From: Lepidostoma basale
Lineage: Eukaryota > Arthropoda > Insecta > Trichoptera > Lepidostomatidae
Direction of reading: 5' to 3'
NCBI GenBank assembly: GCA_022606425.2
Contig: JAHDVF020000751.1
Coordinates: 816,501 to 880,500, forward strand
Length of the DNA stretch: 64,000 nucleotides
Below are positions 44,440 to 55,639 of this stretch, piece by piece. The notes under the pieces were generated by a model, which had not been told where the DNA came from, did not search any database, and saw only the letters and a list, made by a program, of their open reading frames with translations. The position numbers and the translations under genes were made by a program. Every line of letters starts with the position of its first letter. Positions within the stretch are counted from its first letter, which is position 1.

Positions 44440-45400
44440 GTGATTGAAGTGGTTAGATACCATCTCATTAATGACGGTACCTACCTTCGTGCACTGGTCA
44501 ATCGTGGACAAGCAACTTTCTTCTGTGCCAAGCATTTCTCTCGGACTCTGACCCTCAAACTGTGGGGACTTCGTATAAAAAAACAACCTAAAAAACGATG
44601 TACCGTTTCCAACCATAACGCTGCTCGACCACATCAGGAACATATACAAATTATACAGGAACAAAATTTTTCATTAAACACATTTATTTTAAAAAAGTGC
44701 AGGTCGTTTACAAATTATAATTCTGCCCTTAATTATTATTCCTTGGACTCTCTTGAAAATAGGCGAACAATTAATGATATGATGTTGCTTCACAAAATCA
44801 TTCACTTCAAAATAGACAACTCAGAACTTCTGAGTAAATTATTACTGAATACCCCAATGCTTCGCACAAGACACACTGCGAACCAAATATTCCACCTTCC
44901 TGCTTATCGGACTAACTACGCTCAGAGTGCGGCGGTGTACCGGACGTGCGACATGTACAATAAGTGCTTTAATAACATTCACTAACTAACCATCACGCCG
45001 TTTCCCCGAAAGGGTAGACAGAAAGAATGGACTGCAACACTTTAATCGATGCTGCACTCCATTCTTCTCTTTTCGCCTCCATTTTAATGAAAGTGATTTA
45101 AAAAAAACGGTTGGAGCAACCCTTTTTCTTTTCTTGTCTTTATCTTTTTTTTTACATTTTAAAATTATATTTCATCTTTAATTATTCATTATGACTAATA
45201 CTACTAGTTTTCTCTTTAACTTATCAAAGTGTTACTTTATTCTTCTTATATATTTAACCTTATGTCAGTTGTTATATAATATTTGTGGTAGCATGTAATT
45301 GGCCTTGTTTTGTTGTCTCTGTGTGTTTATATTCATATACTGTAATTGCTGTTTGTTACCCTCAATAATAAAAAATAAATAATAAAATAAAATAAAATAT
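44440..45400 (+). mobile_element. Non-LTR retrotransposon C-terminus and 3' UTR
   Basis: 181 open codons. The last third (SLENRRTINDMMLLHKIIHF, then LRTRHTANQIFHLPAYRTNY and AAVYRTCDMYNKCF) matches the layout of jockey/CR1-like C-termini. A minus RTE-A/B scrap (44986-45090) splits the coding end from a 3' UTR that ends in an AATAAAATAAAAT-type tail at 45365-45398. A different family from I. Confidence 0.6.
44986..45090 (-). mobile_element. Element B 3' end
   Basis: Minus strand: GAGGCGAAAAGAGAAG, ATGGAGTGCAGCATCG, the RTE-A1 end and a short TAAC/GTTA tail. The order matches B rather than plain RTE-A. Confidence 0.6.
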
Positions 45401-45532
45401 ACAGCCGCGGCACTTTTAGAGTGAGGCCAATCTTGGATCAATAAAATCGCCGTCGGGAGAGTTGATAAGAGACAGTTTTACGTCTGCGCGTCACTTATCA
45501 ACTCTCTTGATAAGAGATTTGATATCAAATCA

Positions 45533-46120
45533 ATTCAGTCTATTAACTCAAAAGTCATTACAAACAGCAAAATATTTAAGGCATCTATTGAGTACAGGTA
45601 AAATATTATAAAAATACAACATAATACCAGGAACGCATTAGAGATGGTTCGACATTAGGAAGACAAGATAATTTCTAATGTCTGAACGTACCTTCACTAA
45701 TATAAAATACGTCGATCTCCGAGGAGACCGCGTTCAGCAGACTAATTTCTCTTCCCACCGGTGTCACCAGAGGCAGATTGGTTCTGGTGGCCGATTGATA
45801 AAACAATCTGTGCTGTCGCTGTCGGAGAAATCTATCAGGGACAAAAAGACCAACACCCTCTAGCACGGCTGAGTTCTCGAAATATCCCCTGATTAATTCA
45901 AAGAAATGGGTAATGAGACACCCATCTCTTCGAAGCTGTAAAGAATTGGTTCCAAACATTTCTAAAAGAAATGCCGTGGGATAGAGCCACGGATAGCTAC
46001 CATACTCCCTAAAGTAGAGATACCTCAGAATTTTTTTCTGAACCCTCTCCAGCATAACGGAATATCTCGCCTCGTGAGGACTCCATATGTTACTCCATAA
46101 TGTACGTATTTTTAAGATTA
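45533..46120 (-). mobile_element. Family I 3' end, uninterrupted
   Basis: Minus-strand coding part: WSPHEARYSVMLERVQKKIL, FREYGSYPWLYP, FFELIRGYFENSAVLEGVGL, NLPLVTPVGREISLLNAVSS, then a stop and 3' UTR. It serves as the reference for the split copy at 19605-22012. Jockey/CR1 type by its RSxLEY..VWSP-like end. Confidence 0.75.
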
Positions 46121-46137
46121 GTGAGTTATTACTTACT

Positions 46138-46370
46138 TTGACAGTCGATGTCTTCCACTGCTGGACATAGGCCTCCCCCATGCTTCTCCACACACTTCTA
46201 TCTTGTTCCTTCTGCAATCCAGTTACCAGCAATTCTCCTTCTATCTAGAAATAGAGGAAGACCGAGGAAAACGTGGCGTGATCAAATCAATCAAATGTTA
46301 AATGTCGGACACGTATTTAGCAAAATCGATGTGCGTGATACGGCGTGATGGTTAGTTAGTTAGTTATTTT
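46138..46370. mobile_element. RTE-D tail (minus) and RTE-A1 tail (plus)
   Basis: 46138-46225: reverse of an RTE-D YVQQW end and upstream. 46238-46368: plus-strand RTE-A1 from RNRGRPRKTWRDQINQML, with a ~100-base deletion before GGCGTGATGG and the (GTTA)n tail. Confidence 0.6.
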
Positions 46371-46407
46371 GAAAATCAGATATTTTTTTTCTATTTTTTT
46401 AATGTAC

Positions 46408-47200
46408 ATGGGAAATTGAAAATAACTTTGTTTAATCCACAAAATATTTAAAAAATATATTTAAAAAATACGACATGTTTCGGAGGATACCTCCATCTTC
46501 AGTTGTAAAAAAAACAAAGAAAGACTAATATAAAAAATATAAATAATATTAACATAATTTATAATTTTAATTTAAATATCAACCCGGGCTATTTGTTATA
46601 AGTACTAATAATTATTTTTTATCAGTAAGATCTAATAAATAATATTAAACAATAACATATGAAAATGTAAAAAATAAAAAATTGTAATTTGGAAAAAACA
46701 TTAATTTGAAAAGAGATAATTTATTTAGAAATTAATAAATGATTAATTTGCATATGATTGGAAATGGGAGCTTGGGAGATTAAATGTAGACAAAGTATTT
46801 AAGGAGAAAGGAGTAAAAGGAGGAATCTGATTATTGATTATGTTTTCACCCAATTTCACCGACTTGAGGATTTCAAAGTTTGTTTAATTTATTGCTATTG
46901 TTAACTGTATGTAGAAATATTGAGTCATTTTTATCAAAACTATGGTCAAATTCAATACAATGGTTAGCCATCTCAGAAAAAATAGTATGTTTGGTGAAAG
47001 GTTGTTTGTGTTCGTAGATACGTGATTTAAATGTTCGTCCTGTTTTGCCTCTGTAAAAAGCATCACAATCCTTACATTTAATTTTATATACACCACTTTT
47101 TTGCCAAAAATCTGGTTTTTGGTTTAGAATTTAAATTCTCCTTATAAATTCTAAACAAAAAAAAACGATATATGGCAAAAAGTATTGTATATAAAATTAA
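46408..47200 (-). mobile_element. Penelope-like element PLE-2
   Basis: Minus-strand relative of PLE-1. The GIY-YIG segment lies at about 46990-47100 (one base off the open frame; GKTG replaced by a KTG-like sequence), then the C-terminal LGE segment near 46855 and the 3' end with a hammerhead-like motif at 46472. At 47130-47200 the start of the same region is repeated in the opposite orientation, giving a short inverted duplication. Confidence 0.65.
46472..46502 (-). ncRNA. Hammerhead-like motif, PLE-2 end
   Basis: Identical to the PLE-1 left motif: CUGAAGA, U, GGAGG/CCUCC with UAU loop, GAAAC, AUGUC. Confidence 0.65.
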
Positions 47201-47384
47201 GGACGAGCTACATGGATTTTTCCAAGATTCCAAAAAAACATATCGCTACCAACCGTGAAAATTTACGCAATTAGTAATATATTTGATTCTACAAAATAAT
47301 AAGAAACGTCTTTCTTCGTTCACTGCAGTACTTCCTACTTTGTGGCTCTTTCTCTCCATAATTAAAAAAAGAAGATTAATTAAA

Positions 47385-47416
47385 TAGAAGATGGCAGTGA
47401 GCTGCCGAAATAGCTC
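47385..47416 (+). ncRNA. Hammerhead-like motif, degenerate core
   Basis: UAGAAGA (two core bases changed), U, perfect GGCAG/CUGCC stem with UGAG loop, GAAAU, AGCUC. The stem is conserved while the core is decayed, as in an inactive copy. Confidence 0.4.
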
Positions 47417-47459
47417 AAAACCATAAACCTAAGTGGAATTTAACAAAATATGTACTATT

Positions 47460-47665
47460 CCGCCGAGAAAAACGTGACATGACCAAATTAATCAAATTCA
47501 AAGGTTGGTCATGTTAGAATTTGGAAGAATCGACGTGCATTTATGACTCGTTATATGAATGTGGAAGAGTCCAGAGAGGTGTGTCAGGATAGAGTAGTGT
47601 GGCGGTCCATTCTCTCTGCCTACCCCTGCGGCGAAACGACGTGATGGTTTGTTTGTTATACTTTA
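47460..47665 (+). mobile_element. RTE-A2 tail
   Basis: From the RRKT*HDQINQI-like segment (TGA for Trp near 47478) to SAYPCGET-like and a TTGTTT tail. Confidence 0.7.
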
Positions 47666-47779
47666 AAGAATTTTTTAATTATTTATTTTAGTTTCATTTT
47701 ATCTAAATAGAGTTTTATAAATTGAGAGCCACTGCTTTCAGAATTTGCAAAATATGTCTACCTTATGTATCTTTTTTAA

Positions 47780-49111
47780 CCCTAGAAAGATAATCATATT
47801 GTGTAGTACGGAAAAGATAGTCATGCGTAAAATTGACGCATGTGTTTTAATTAGCTGCAGGTCGAGGTTTATTAATTTATTTCAATAATTTTTTTGTGAT
47901 TATTTATTTACACATATGTAAGAATAATAATATTACAGATAATTTACTTATACTCCTTTATTTATTAAAAAAAAAAAAAAAACTTTAAACTTCTTCTATA
48001 AATCAATGAAATTCTTTAACACTAACTCTTTCATACGAAAACTTATTTTTTACTACAATAATCAGCCTTTTTTTAGTACAAAAGCAACAATTAGCATATC
48101 TTATATATATATTAGGAACACATAGTTATAAAAAATCAGTTACAAACAGCTTTGGCACATATCAACGTTATGTTCACAACATATATTTTTTTTTACTTTT
48201 TTTGCAGGACGCATTTGCCTTTCGCCTTATTTTAGAAGGGCAAAACGAACAATAAATACGTTTTTTTGCTACTGGCTTATCGGTATTGTTTTCCGATGTA
48301 CCAGGTACTTTATTTGGCATCCTATTAAAGATATTGTCTCGCAAATATCTCTTCAAAGTAGGTGCTTCTAAACGTCTACGCATAAACGAAGAAGACAGAC
48401 CCAAGCTAAGATTTTTCACAATTTTTTTGCGACTTAGAGGCTTTTCTCCTTTGTTGTTAACATTGTGGCTGTAAATTATATATGCGTTTATACAGGCAAT
48501 GTTTATCATTCCATACAAGAAAGCCATTGGCCATCTATTCGTCTTCCTACTCTTTTGTTTGATTTTAATACATAATTGCCCGTCTAAGATTACACTTCTA
48601 CTTGGCGTTGGCTGTTCTCCTTGTACCTCATCAATAAAAGCTTCTTCTGTGTCGCTCTGGGCGTCATCTTCACTTTCGTGGTCCGCTACATCACTATCGG
48701 TATCCTCACCGGGAAGCTCGTCATCATTTTGCATAAGAGTGGCCAGGATATGGTCTTCGTCCAAGTTCCTACTCCCCATTCAATTATATTTGTACCTAAA
48801 TATCTATAAAAAGACTATTATAATATAAGTTATGGTATTAAATACTTACAGATACATAAAATAATAAAACTATCATTATAAGTCAAAATCATCAAAGTCA
48901 CGTAAAAGATAATCATGCGTAATTTTGACTCACGCGTTCGTTATATTTCAAAATCGGTGACACTTACCTTATCGACATGTACCCCACACGGCAGCTCTCA
49001 GCGACGAATGAGATGTCTTAAACGCACAGCTATGGATTCACGCTATTTAGAAAGAGAGAGCAAAATTTCGCAAACGCATGCGTAAATTTTACGCAGACTA
49101 TCTTTCTAGGG
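47780..49111 (-). mobile_element. piggyBac element, internally deleted
   Basis: 1332 bp bounded by CCCTAGAAAGAT inverted repeats and by TTAA on both sides (47776-47779, 49112-49115), the piggyBac signature. Both ends carry the inner repeat ATGCGTAAAATTGACGCATG or a near copy, with the long spacer at the left (3') end and the short one at the right (5') end, as in the canonical element. The canonical element is about 2.5 kb, so roughly 1.1 kb of interior is missing. It resembles the canonical Trichoplusia element closely, including sequence outside the TIRs. Confidence 0.9.
48133..48779 (-). pseudogene. piggyBac transposase, N- and C-ends fused
   Basis: Open for 201 codons from MGSRNLDEDHILATLMQNDD. 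The acidic N-terminal ~70 residues join at about QLCIKIKQKS directly to RKTNRWPMAFLYGMINIACI, the conserved C-terminal part. The whole catalytic DDD domain is gone. The C-terminal Cys-rich domain starts (CSFCPSKIRRKANASC) but an extra A in an A-run near 48190 shifts the frame; the remaining Cys residues (CC, C..C) are in the next frame, ending near 48133. The frame is kept across the deletion joint. It could at most be a DNA-binding fragment, not an active transposase. Confidence 0.85.
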
Positions 49112-49321
49112 TTAATGTTGAATCACTGGGACAATCTCAGAGCGGCAAATTCCGGAAGCTTTCGTAATATAATAAAAAGAGTCAGAGCAAAAGTAAAAGT
49201 GTTTGGAAAACCATGTTAGTCATACAAAAATATTCTATGGACACTCCTTATATTTTATATTATACCTAAAGTCCTATACAACTCATTGGTTCGGAGTATA
49301 ATCGAAAGTCATTAATTTATA

Positions 49322-49512
49322 TGGTGTTCTTACGAGGCGAGATATTCTGTTATGCTGGAGAGGGTTCCGAAAAAAATTCTAAGTACTCGTATATCTATAT
49401 GAAGGAGTATGCTAGCTATCCGTGGCTCTATCCCACGACATTTATTTTGAGGAATTTGAGAACCAGTAGCTTCGAAGAAATGGGTTTCTCATATTCCATT
49501 TCATTAGATTAA
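49322..49512 (+). mobile_element. Family I coding scrap
   Basis: Plus-strand YMKEYASYPWLYPTTFILRN and flanking sequence, matching the FREYGSYPWLYP part of family I. No tail. Confidence 0.6.
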
Positions 49513-49600
49513 TCAGCGGATATTTATTTGATTTTCCAAAAATATTAAACTGAGAAAATCAAGAAAATTAAAAGGCATTTTAATTTAAGGAATTACAAGT

Positions 49601-49836
49601 AAAGACTATAGGGGAAAAACAAGGAATGTCAGTTAAAATTCAAAATAAATGTAATAATGCCATCTAGCGGTATTTGTACGTATCTATCCACAGTAAAATT
49701 TTCATATTCAAAAATCATGTGTCATTGACTATGGCCAGATAATCGATTGTTAATTGCTAAGAAATGTATAGACTTTAATTAGCTTTATTCTCAATTTAAT
49801 CAAAATAACCTTCTACTGACATTCCCTGTAGTCTTC
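49601..49836. repeat. Family Q MITE, copy 1
   Basis: 236 bp. Inverted ends AAAGACTATAGGGGAAAAAC and reverse GAAGACTACAGGG, flanked by AAGT on both sides (49597-49600, 49837-49840). Interior non-coding (GCCATCTAGCGGTATTTG). Confidence 0.8.
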
Positions 49837-49840
49837 AAGT

Positions 49841-50335
49841 TACGTCATACATGTTATAAGTGACTTAAACTTCAAAAATATTAGTATAGTTTTGCATTGC
49901 TATTGTAGTGAAACGTGACTTTTTTCGTATATTTATGTTTTAATAAACAGAGCATGGATTTTATATGAATCAACACGCATTTATAAAAGTAATTATTTGA
50001 TATAAATGATATCAAATGATACTCTGGTGATTAAATGATATGAACAAAAGAATAAAAACAATTTAAGATAACTTTGATCGCTAATAATAAAATATTTTGT
50101 TGTCAAACTGGAACAAATCACATAAGTCACCTACGAACAACGTGCCAAACTATAATTCCAAAATTGGTCGGTAAAACAGTTTTCTAATAAACCCACGTGG
50201 ATTGTGTCGGTAAAACAGTTTTCTATTAAACACAAGTATGAAAACGTATTTAGCGCGTGAGTCTGTTCTTTACCACTCAATTCAAAAATATTTTTAAAAA
50301 CTTTGATTCATATTTGCATCATGACGAACTGTACG
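49841..50335. other. Spacer, nothing recognised
   Basis: AT-rich. A short direct repeat CGGTAAAACAGTTTTCTA occurs at 50169 and 50209. Confidence 0.4.
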
Positions 50336-50337
50336 AA

Positions 50338-50590
50338 TATCTTCTTCTTCTTCTTCTTTTAATAGATCCGACGATCATATTTATATACACAGAAATCATA
50401 TTTCGCCGGATGATGAGATCCAGCTGTCCCTCCATCTTTTAGGCGGTCTTCCAGGTGGGCGGTGTCCGGAGGGGATTTCATAAGCGGCTGTACGAGTATA
50501 TACGAGTCTGTCACCATCCATTCGGGCTACATGGTCCCTCCAGTATCTTCTTCTGGATCTACTCCACTGAACGTATGCATATAGGTATGT
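50338..50590 (-). mobile_element. RTE-E 3' end
   Basis: A (TTC)n tail at 50341-50357, then minus-strand WSRSRRRYWRDHVARMDGD and GRPPKRWRDSWISSSGE, about 65 open codons. Near-identical to the 33495 copy, but the GRPP motif is intact. Confidence 0.75.
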
Positions 50591-51765
50591 GGTCTTTTTG
50601 GGATTAGTTTTTTTGGTATTCAAAAATCATATTTTAAATTAAAAATTATCATTTCAAGAAAATATTGCTGTTTCATTTTGTGATCAAAATGACTAATGTT
50701 TCGTGACTGGGTAACTCGAAAATAAGTTTAGTGATCTAGGGTTAAATAATATATAGATCTTCAAAAAGTTATACACGTTTTTCAGTGTTTTAATATTTTT
50801 ATTTCAAAATAATATATCATATTTTAAATTAAATTAGTACAAAAATAAAAATACAGTAATTACGCCAAGAATACACTAGCTGGCAGTGTTTCGTCTAATT
50901 ATAGAAAATATATTTATAAAAAAGTTTTTTTTATACAGGTATTAAACTTTGTGGTCACACTATACAAGCGTTATTTAAAGTTAAACATAATAAAAATATT
51001 GATAATAATAGTAAATCAGTTGTTAAAACATAATATAATTCAAATTCAGTAAAATGAAACCAATTCTTTTAAAATTCATTTCATTAATAAAAAAAATTGA
51101 AATAAATTAATTTTTCAATGGTAATTATGAATATCCATTTTTTTATACGATTTGATGTTTGTTTAAAATTATTGTAAGAAAGCATGTGTCAATAAATTTA
51201 TCATATATTGCTAAATATTTATATATTTTTAAATTACCGCCATCTATTAGTGCGATGATAAACTAACAACCAAAAATATCATTTGTTTAACGAATCGATA
51301 TTTTTTTGTTTACAATATTGATTTACGCTCGCTATAAATAAATGATTAGTAAATGAACATTAAGTATTAAAAAATAAAATAATAAATATAAATAAAATAA
51401 CTGCATAGTATTGATGACAAAACATGTTTTCTGGTTGTATTATAAGGTAATATTTAATACTTTTGGTGGTGGTGAAACACAATGATAATTCCTCACATTG
51501 AGAATTATGTATACACATATTGTATCATTGTATCTAATAACATTGATTATTTTCGGGAATAGTTTCCTCAGCGTCACAGATCTCAGATTCTCTCAATCGA
51601 AGTCATAAAATTTAAAATCGACACCATTAAAAAATATGTAATACGTTTTTATCTGTTTTTTGATTTTAAAATAATATAAATTTATGTAAGGTGAAATGAT
51701 TTTTCATTCATACACAATCAAGCTTAATTTAGGATTCTTTATTTAAATGGTTACAGTAAAATAGG
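50591..51765. other. Low-repeat AT-rich spacer
   Basis: About 1.2 kb without recognisable repeats or coding; long A and T runs. Confidence 0.4.
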
Positions 51766-51767
51766 CA

Positions 51768-51884
51768 CAAAGTACCAAAAAAAAAATACAAAAAAAACTA
51801 AGTATGCAGTTTCGTTCTGTATGTCATATAGAACAAAACTGCGTACTTAGTTTTTAAGGTAATTTTTTGGTAATTAGTGCCTAC
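51768..51884. repeat. Small hairpin MITE
   Basis: TAGGCACAAAGTACCAAAAA and AAAACTAAGTATGCAGTTT have inverted counterparts AAAACTGCGTACTTAGTTTT and TTTTTTGGTAATTAGTGCCTA. Arms of about 50 bases, loop about 20. Confidence 0.65.
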
Positions 51885-52060
51885 TATATTTCAACGATTC
51901 ATTTGCCTTCACTTTGTGTTGTGAATTTATATTTAAAAAAAAATACACTTTGTTTTATCACACCACTTTATATCACGTGATACAACTGAAATAAAGTGTA
52001 ATATAAATACAATGTGTAAAAATGGTCAATTCAAATAAATGTAGTATATTTATCACAAAT

Positions 52061-52302
52061 GAAGACTACAGGGGAAAAACAAGGAATGTCAGTTAAAATT
52101 TAAAATAAATGTAATAATGCCATCTAGCGGCATTTGTACGTATCTATCCACAGTAAAATTTTCGTATTAAAAAATCATGTGTGTCATCGACTATGGCCAG
52201 ATAATCGATTGCTAATTGCTAAGAAATATATAGACTTTGATTAGCTTCATTATCAATTTATTCAAATTAACTGACATTCTTTGTTTTTTCCCTGTAGTCT
52301 TC
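52061..52302. repeat. Family Q MITE, copy 2
   Basis: 242 bp, ends GAAGACTACAGGGG and reverse, flanked by AAAT on both sides (52057-52060, 52303-52306). About 90 percent similar to copy 1 by eye. Two copies with different 4-base flanks support a 4-bp target duplication. Confidence 0.8.
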
Positions 52303-52614
52303 AAATAAACAAAGCACTATGCACTTTGTTGAAAATAAAAAAAAAATACGTTAAGAAGGCTTATGAAATATTGTAAATATAAACTTATTTAATACTTATA
52401 AAATAATTATAAAAAATTTGGCTTCAAGCCAGCACATTTTACCTTATATGTTATAAATAATATCACTTCAAATCTTTATATAAATATATAAATATAATTT
52501 TAAATCATTATAAAGATTATGATTTTTAAATGTGTTTGAAATCAAATGTTCCTTATAATATAACATGTCTTGATAAATGATTCATACAATATTTTATTAT
52601 TCATTCGAAGGCAG

Positions 52615-52885
52615 TGACAAAATTATAAAGACTATGTCCAGATATGGGCTGGACACTTGGCTAGACAGGGTGGCAACAGATGGGCACCCAGGATACTCAG
52701 TTGGAGACCATGGGAGAATAGGCGAAGTGTCGGAAGGGCAGCGATGAGATGGACCGATGATATTGTCAAAAGGGTTGGAAAATCTTGGATGCAAAGGGAG
52801 CAGGATAGAGACGAGTGGAGGATGGAAGTGGCCTATATCCAGCAGTGGAGGGAAGAAGGCTAGCAAAGAAGAAGAATAAGAAGAA
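52615..52885 (+). mobile_element. RTE-D 3' end
   Basis: GHLARQGGNRW, then ILSWRPWENRRSVGRAAMRW and AYIQQWREEG with stop at about 52861, and an AAGAAGAAG tail. About 80 open codons. Confidence 0.75.
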
Positions 52886-52904
52886 GGTTCTGGGCGAAGA
52901 GACC

Positions 52905-53065
52905 ATAGACCGCTTACTCGAAGCTGTTATAGGGCGTAGCGGCGCCCTTTCGTCAGCCTCGCTCATACATTCCCTGGGTCTGTCCCCGGTCCATCCTGGA
53001 AATGTATTTAAAAACGGCAACAGCAAAGGGGGTGCCAGACCACATTTAATCTACCCTATTTTCCT
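52905..53065 (-). repeat. Family C copy
   Basis: Reverse orientation: AGCTGTTATAGGGCGTAGCG through TTGCTGTTGCCG-like, to AGATTAAATG-like sequence. The most complete C copy. Confidence 0.65.
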
Positions 53066-53069
53066 TTTT

Positions 53070-53474
53070 TGTTCAAAAAGTGAACATTTATAATTTAAAT
53101 TTTATTTTATTCCGCTTGTTCATCAAGTTTCACCCGGTTCGGCAGCTCGGTGCCATCTTCTGGTCTACTAAAAGGTGGCAGAGAACTGCCGAAACCGGTC
53201 GATCCTAAAATAAAAAATGGAATAAAACCACATATATGTTGTAAAGACGACGTTATTTAGAACGAATTTTGTAAAAGATGGGCAGTTTTCGTCGAAGAGG
53301 ACTGGAGGGAACCGTGAAGACCTGGAGAATGAAAAGGAATGGTCAGAGATAGGAGCCAGTGGAGAATTGTTGTAGAGGAGGCCAAATCCAACACAAGGGG
53401 ATTGGGGGTCTGCTTAGGGATTGTCTACCTTGGGGTTTATATATTTATGATTCGATGTACTATTTCAAAATTAA
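53070..53474. other. Spacer with inverted hammerhead-like halves
   Basis: 53178-53212 (plus) has GGCAG/CUGCC, GAAAC, CGGUC. 53137-53170 (minus) has AGAAGA, U, GGCA/UGCC, GAA. They face each other as in K and PLE ends. The rest (53250-53474) was not recognised. Confidence 0.35.
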
Positions 53475-53695
53475 AACGCACTCCACCGATGCCGCTATGC
53501 CCGCTATGCAACTGACCTTGACTGGAATGCGTGTTTACAACTGTGGAATGCGTGTTTACAACTGTGGATCCACACGCATTCTATGCGCGTCCGTCCACAA
53601 ATTTTGGTTTCAAACATGTGTCCACACAGTTTTAAACCGCCGGTGGAGACCGACGTGGAGAGCTTGTTTAAAACAGTGTGGCACAGCTTTTAGAA
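53475..53695. repeat. Family N MITE copy
   Basis: CGCACTCCACCGATGCCGC, a tandem TGGAATGCGTGTTTACAAC pair, CCGCCGGTGGAGACCG and terminus GAGCTTGTTTAAAACAGTGT. Confidence 0.55.
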
Positions 53696-53834
53696 ACAAT
53701 AATATCTTTTGTTTCTAAAGATTGATAAACGGACGGACCATAAAACACAATAAAAATTTTGGTTGAATTTCAGAGTAAACAAATGCGTCTTATGGTTCGA
53801 AAAATACGATACTATTTTTGTTTAATTATTAATA

Positions 53835-55473
53835 TCACTGCAAACTAGTCTCTTCCGATTCTCTCAGCTTCTTTTTTTCCAATAGTCTTTTTCTAACCTC
53901 ATTTGGATTGTAACTTAACCTATAATTCCGACGTCCTCTCTTTACTATTCTACTTCCGGTAAGATTCCTAGAAGGGAATGGTAGCTCCACTTTTTTCACT
54001 CTACCTGTCCTCACGCCAAATTGAGTGGTCGATGTCAAACTCTTCGCAAAACTCTGTGTTGTTGTTTCAATAAAATCAACCGCAGTATTCCTATCGAAAG
54101 AGGAAAACTTCTTTCCATTGTTTTCAAAATTAGAATCCCTCCTGGATGCTCTGGTCTCGTCGCGATGACTTCTATGATTAACGCTTTCGCCAGCCGTTAA
54201 ATCTACGCTGTCTTCGTTGTTGTTGCTGAGTTCCAATTTTGAAATCGGTCGAACGCCGCCGAAATATGTGTCTGGTAACGTTTCTTCAGGTTTCTCGCCG
54301 GCGACTCTGACGTTGACCCCTCGATCTTTGATTTCGACCCTTTCAACGTGTCCAAGTTGTCTCTTTTCTTCCGCATCTTCAGGGGAGACCTCGTAAAACA
54401 CCTGTCCATTGTTAACAACTGATTTCATTACGGATTCTTCGTTCGAATTGTGATTCGGTTTCCCTTGGTTGTTGTGAAGAATTGTGTTTTTGTGATCTTT
54501 TGTGTCCAAGGTGGCAGCTGTTGATACATGACGCCTGACTTCGTAATTGAATCTCTCAGGAGCAGGAAGTGCGTTTTTAGATGTGTCAAAACGATTGAAT
54601 GACACGTCTCTGCTGGCATTGTGATGAAACCCTCCAATAGAACGAGAGCCCTTTGAATGATTCTCATCCAAAAACAAATTGCGGCCACTTCTAGAGCTAA
54701 AATTTCTGAAGCTATTTCCGTAGCTCTCTTCGGGTATACCCAGCTTCACCTTATCTTCAGAATCAGATCTTTTGTCAAGATCTTCCAGCTTTACAGGCAC
54801 AAAAACGGGCTCAAAATTGTCTCTATACCCCGATCTTATACCATAATCGTGATCGGACCGTTTTTCGACTACAATACTAGTTCTGCTTTCACCCCTTCTT
54901 CCAAAACTCTTTCCTATCTCTTCAATTTGTTTTTCCTCTTTGAGCAATCTTTCTAGGTTAGCCTTTGCGTCTTTATCTGTAACTTTTGAGGGTTCATCTA
55001 CGGTGAACACTTCAATAGCCTCACCGGAGAAGTTCTCAAGTTTATCATCTAATTTGCCCGCACCTTTATTATCGTCTTCGTTTTTGCTTATGTTTGTTTT
55101 TACAATTCTGCCTCGTTTGTCCATGGGATCTGGGAGGCCCATGTTTTTATTGCTGCTGGATATTAAAACCATTCCATCATCACTTATCCTACTGCTGTCT
55201 GTGGTGGTTTGATCGTTTTCTTTATCTCTCCCGCTCCTGGGAGGGACTGTGGAGGGGTCCGTTGCGGATGGTGTGTTCGGTATCTTGTCTGTATTACTTT
55301 CTACAGGTTTCTGATCTATTTTGTCATCTCTTCTTCTCTCCGATTCCCTGTTTTTATTTATCGGTCTATCGAAATCGTTGCGTGAAATTCCGTTCTTGTT
55401 CTTTTCTGTGTCGTATTTGTAATACGTGGAATTCGGTGGTCCATTCTTGTGGAGGTATGATACTGGCCAATAT
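53835..55473 (-). CDS. Last exon (F) of the minus-strand host gene
   Basis: Acceptor TTTCCTTTCAG|A at 55474/55473, phase continuing from exon E (AG+A gives Arg), then 546 codons including the stop at 53837-53835. It opens RYWPVSYLHKNGPPNSTYYK, then becomes strongly hydrophilic (Ser, Asn, Asp, Glu, Lys, Arg), probably disordered. Features: repeated KRSD, VERVEIKDRGVNVRVAGE, and close to the end GSRIVKRGRRNYRL with basic sites that look like proprotein cleavage sites. No membrane segment. Nothing in this exon matches a domain I know. It is not repeat-derived: no copy elsewhere in the window, and an uninterrupted frame amid decayed repeats argues for selection. Confidence 0.85.
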
Positions 55474-55639
55474 CTGAAAGGAAAATAATTGATTCATTTT
55501 AATTATTTCTTTAATAATGATGTTAAACTCTATATGACGATGGAATTTATCAAAACATTTGTTTTCTAGATGAACTGACATATATAGTAGGGCGTTATGA
55601 AATATAACTAAAATTAAATGCAACAACAACAACTATCAT

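Noticed and set aside
48499..48828. Plus-strand 109-codon frame
   Set aside because: Antisense of the fused piggyBac transposase remnant.
54657..55477. Plus-strand frames of 90-127 codons opposite exon F
   Set aside because: Shadows of the strongly coding minus-strand exon; no start or splice support.
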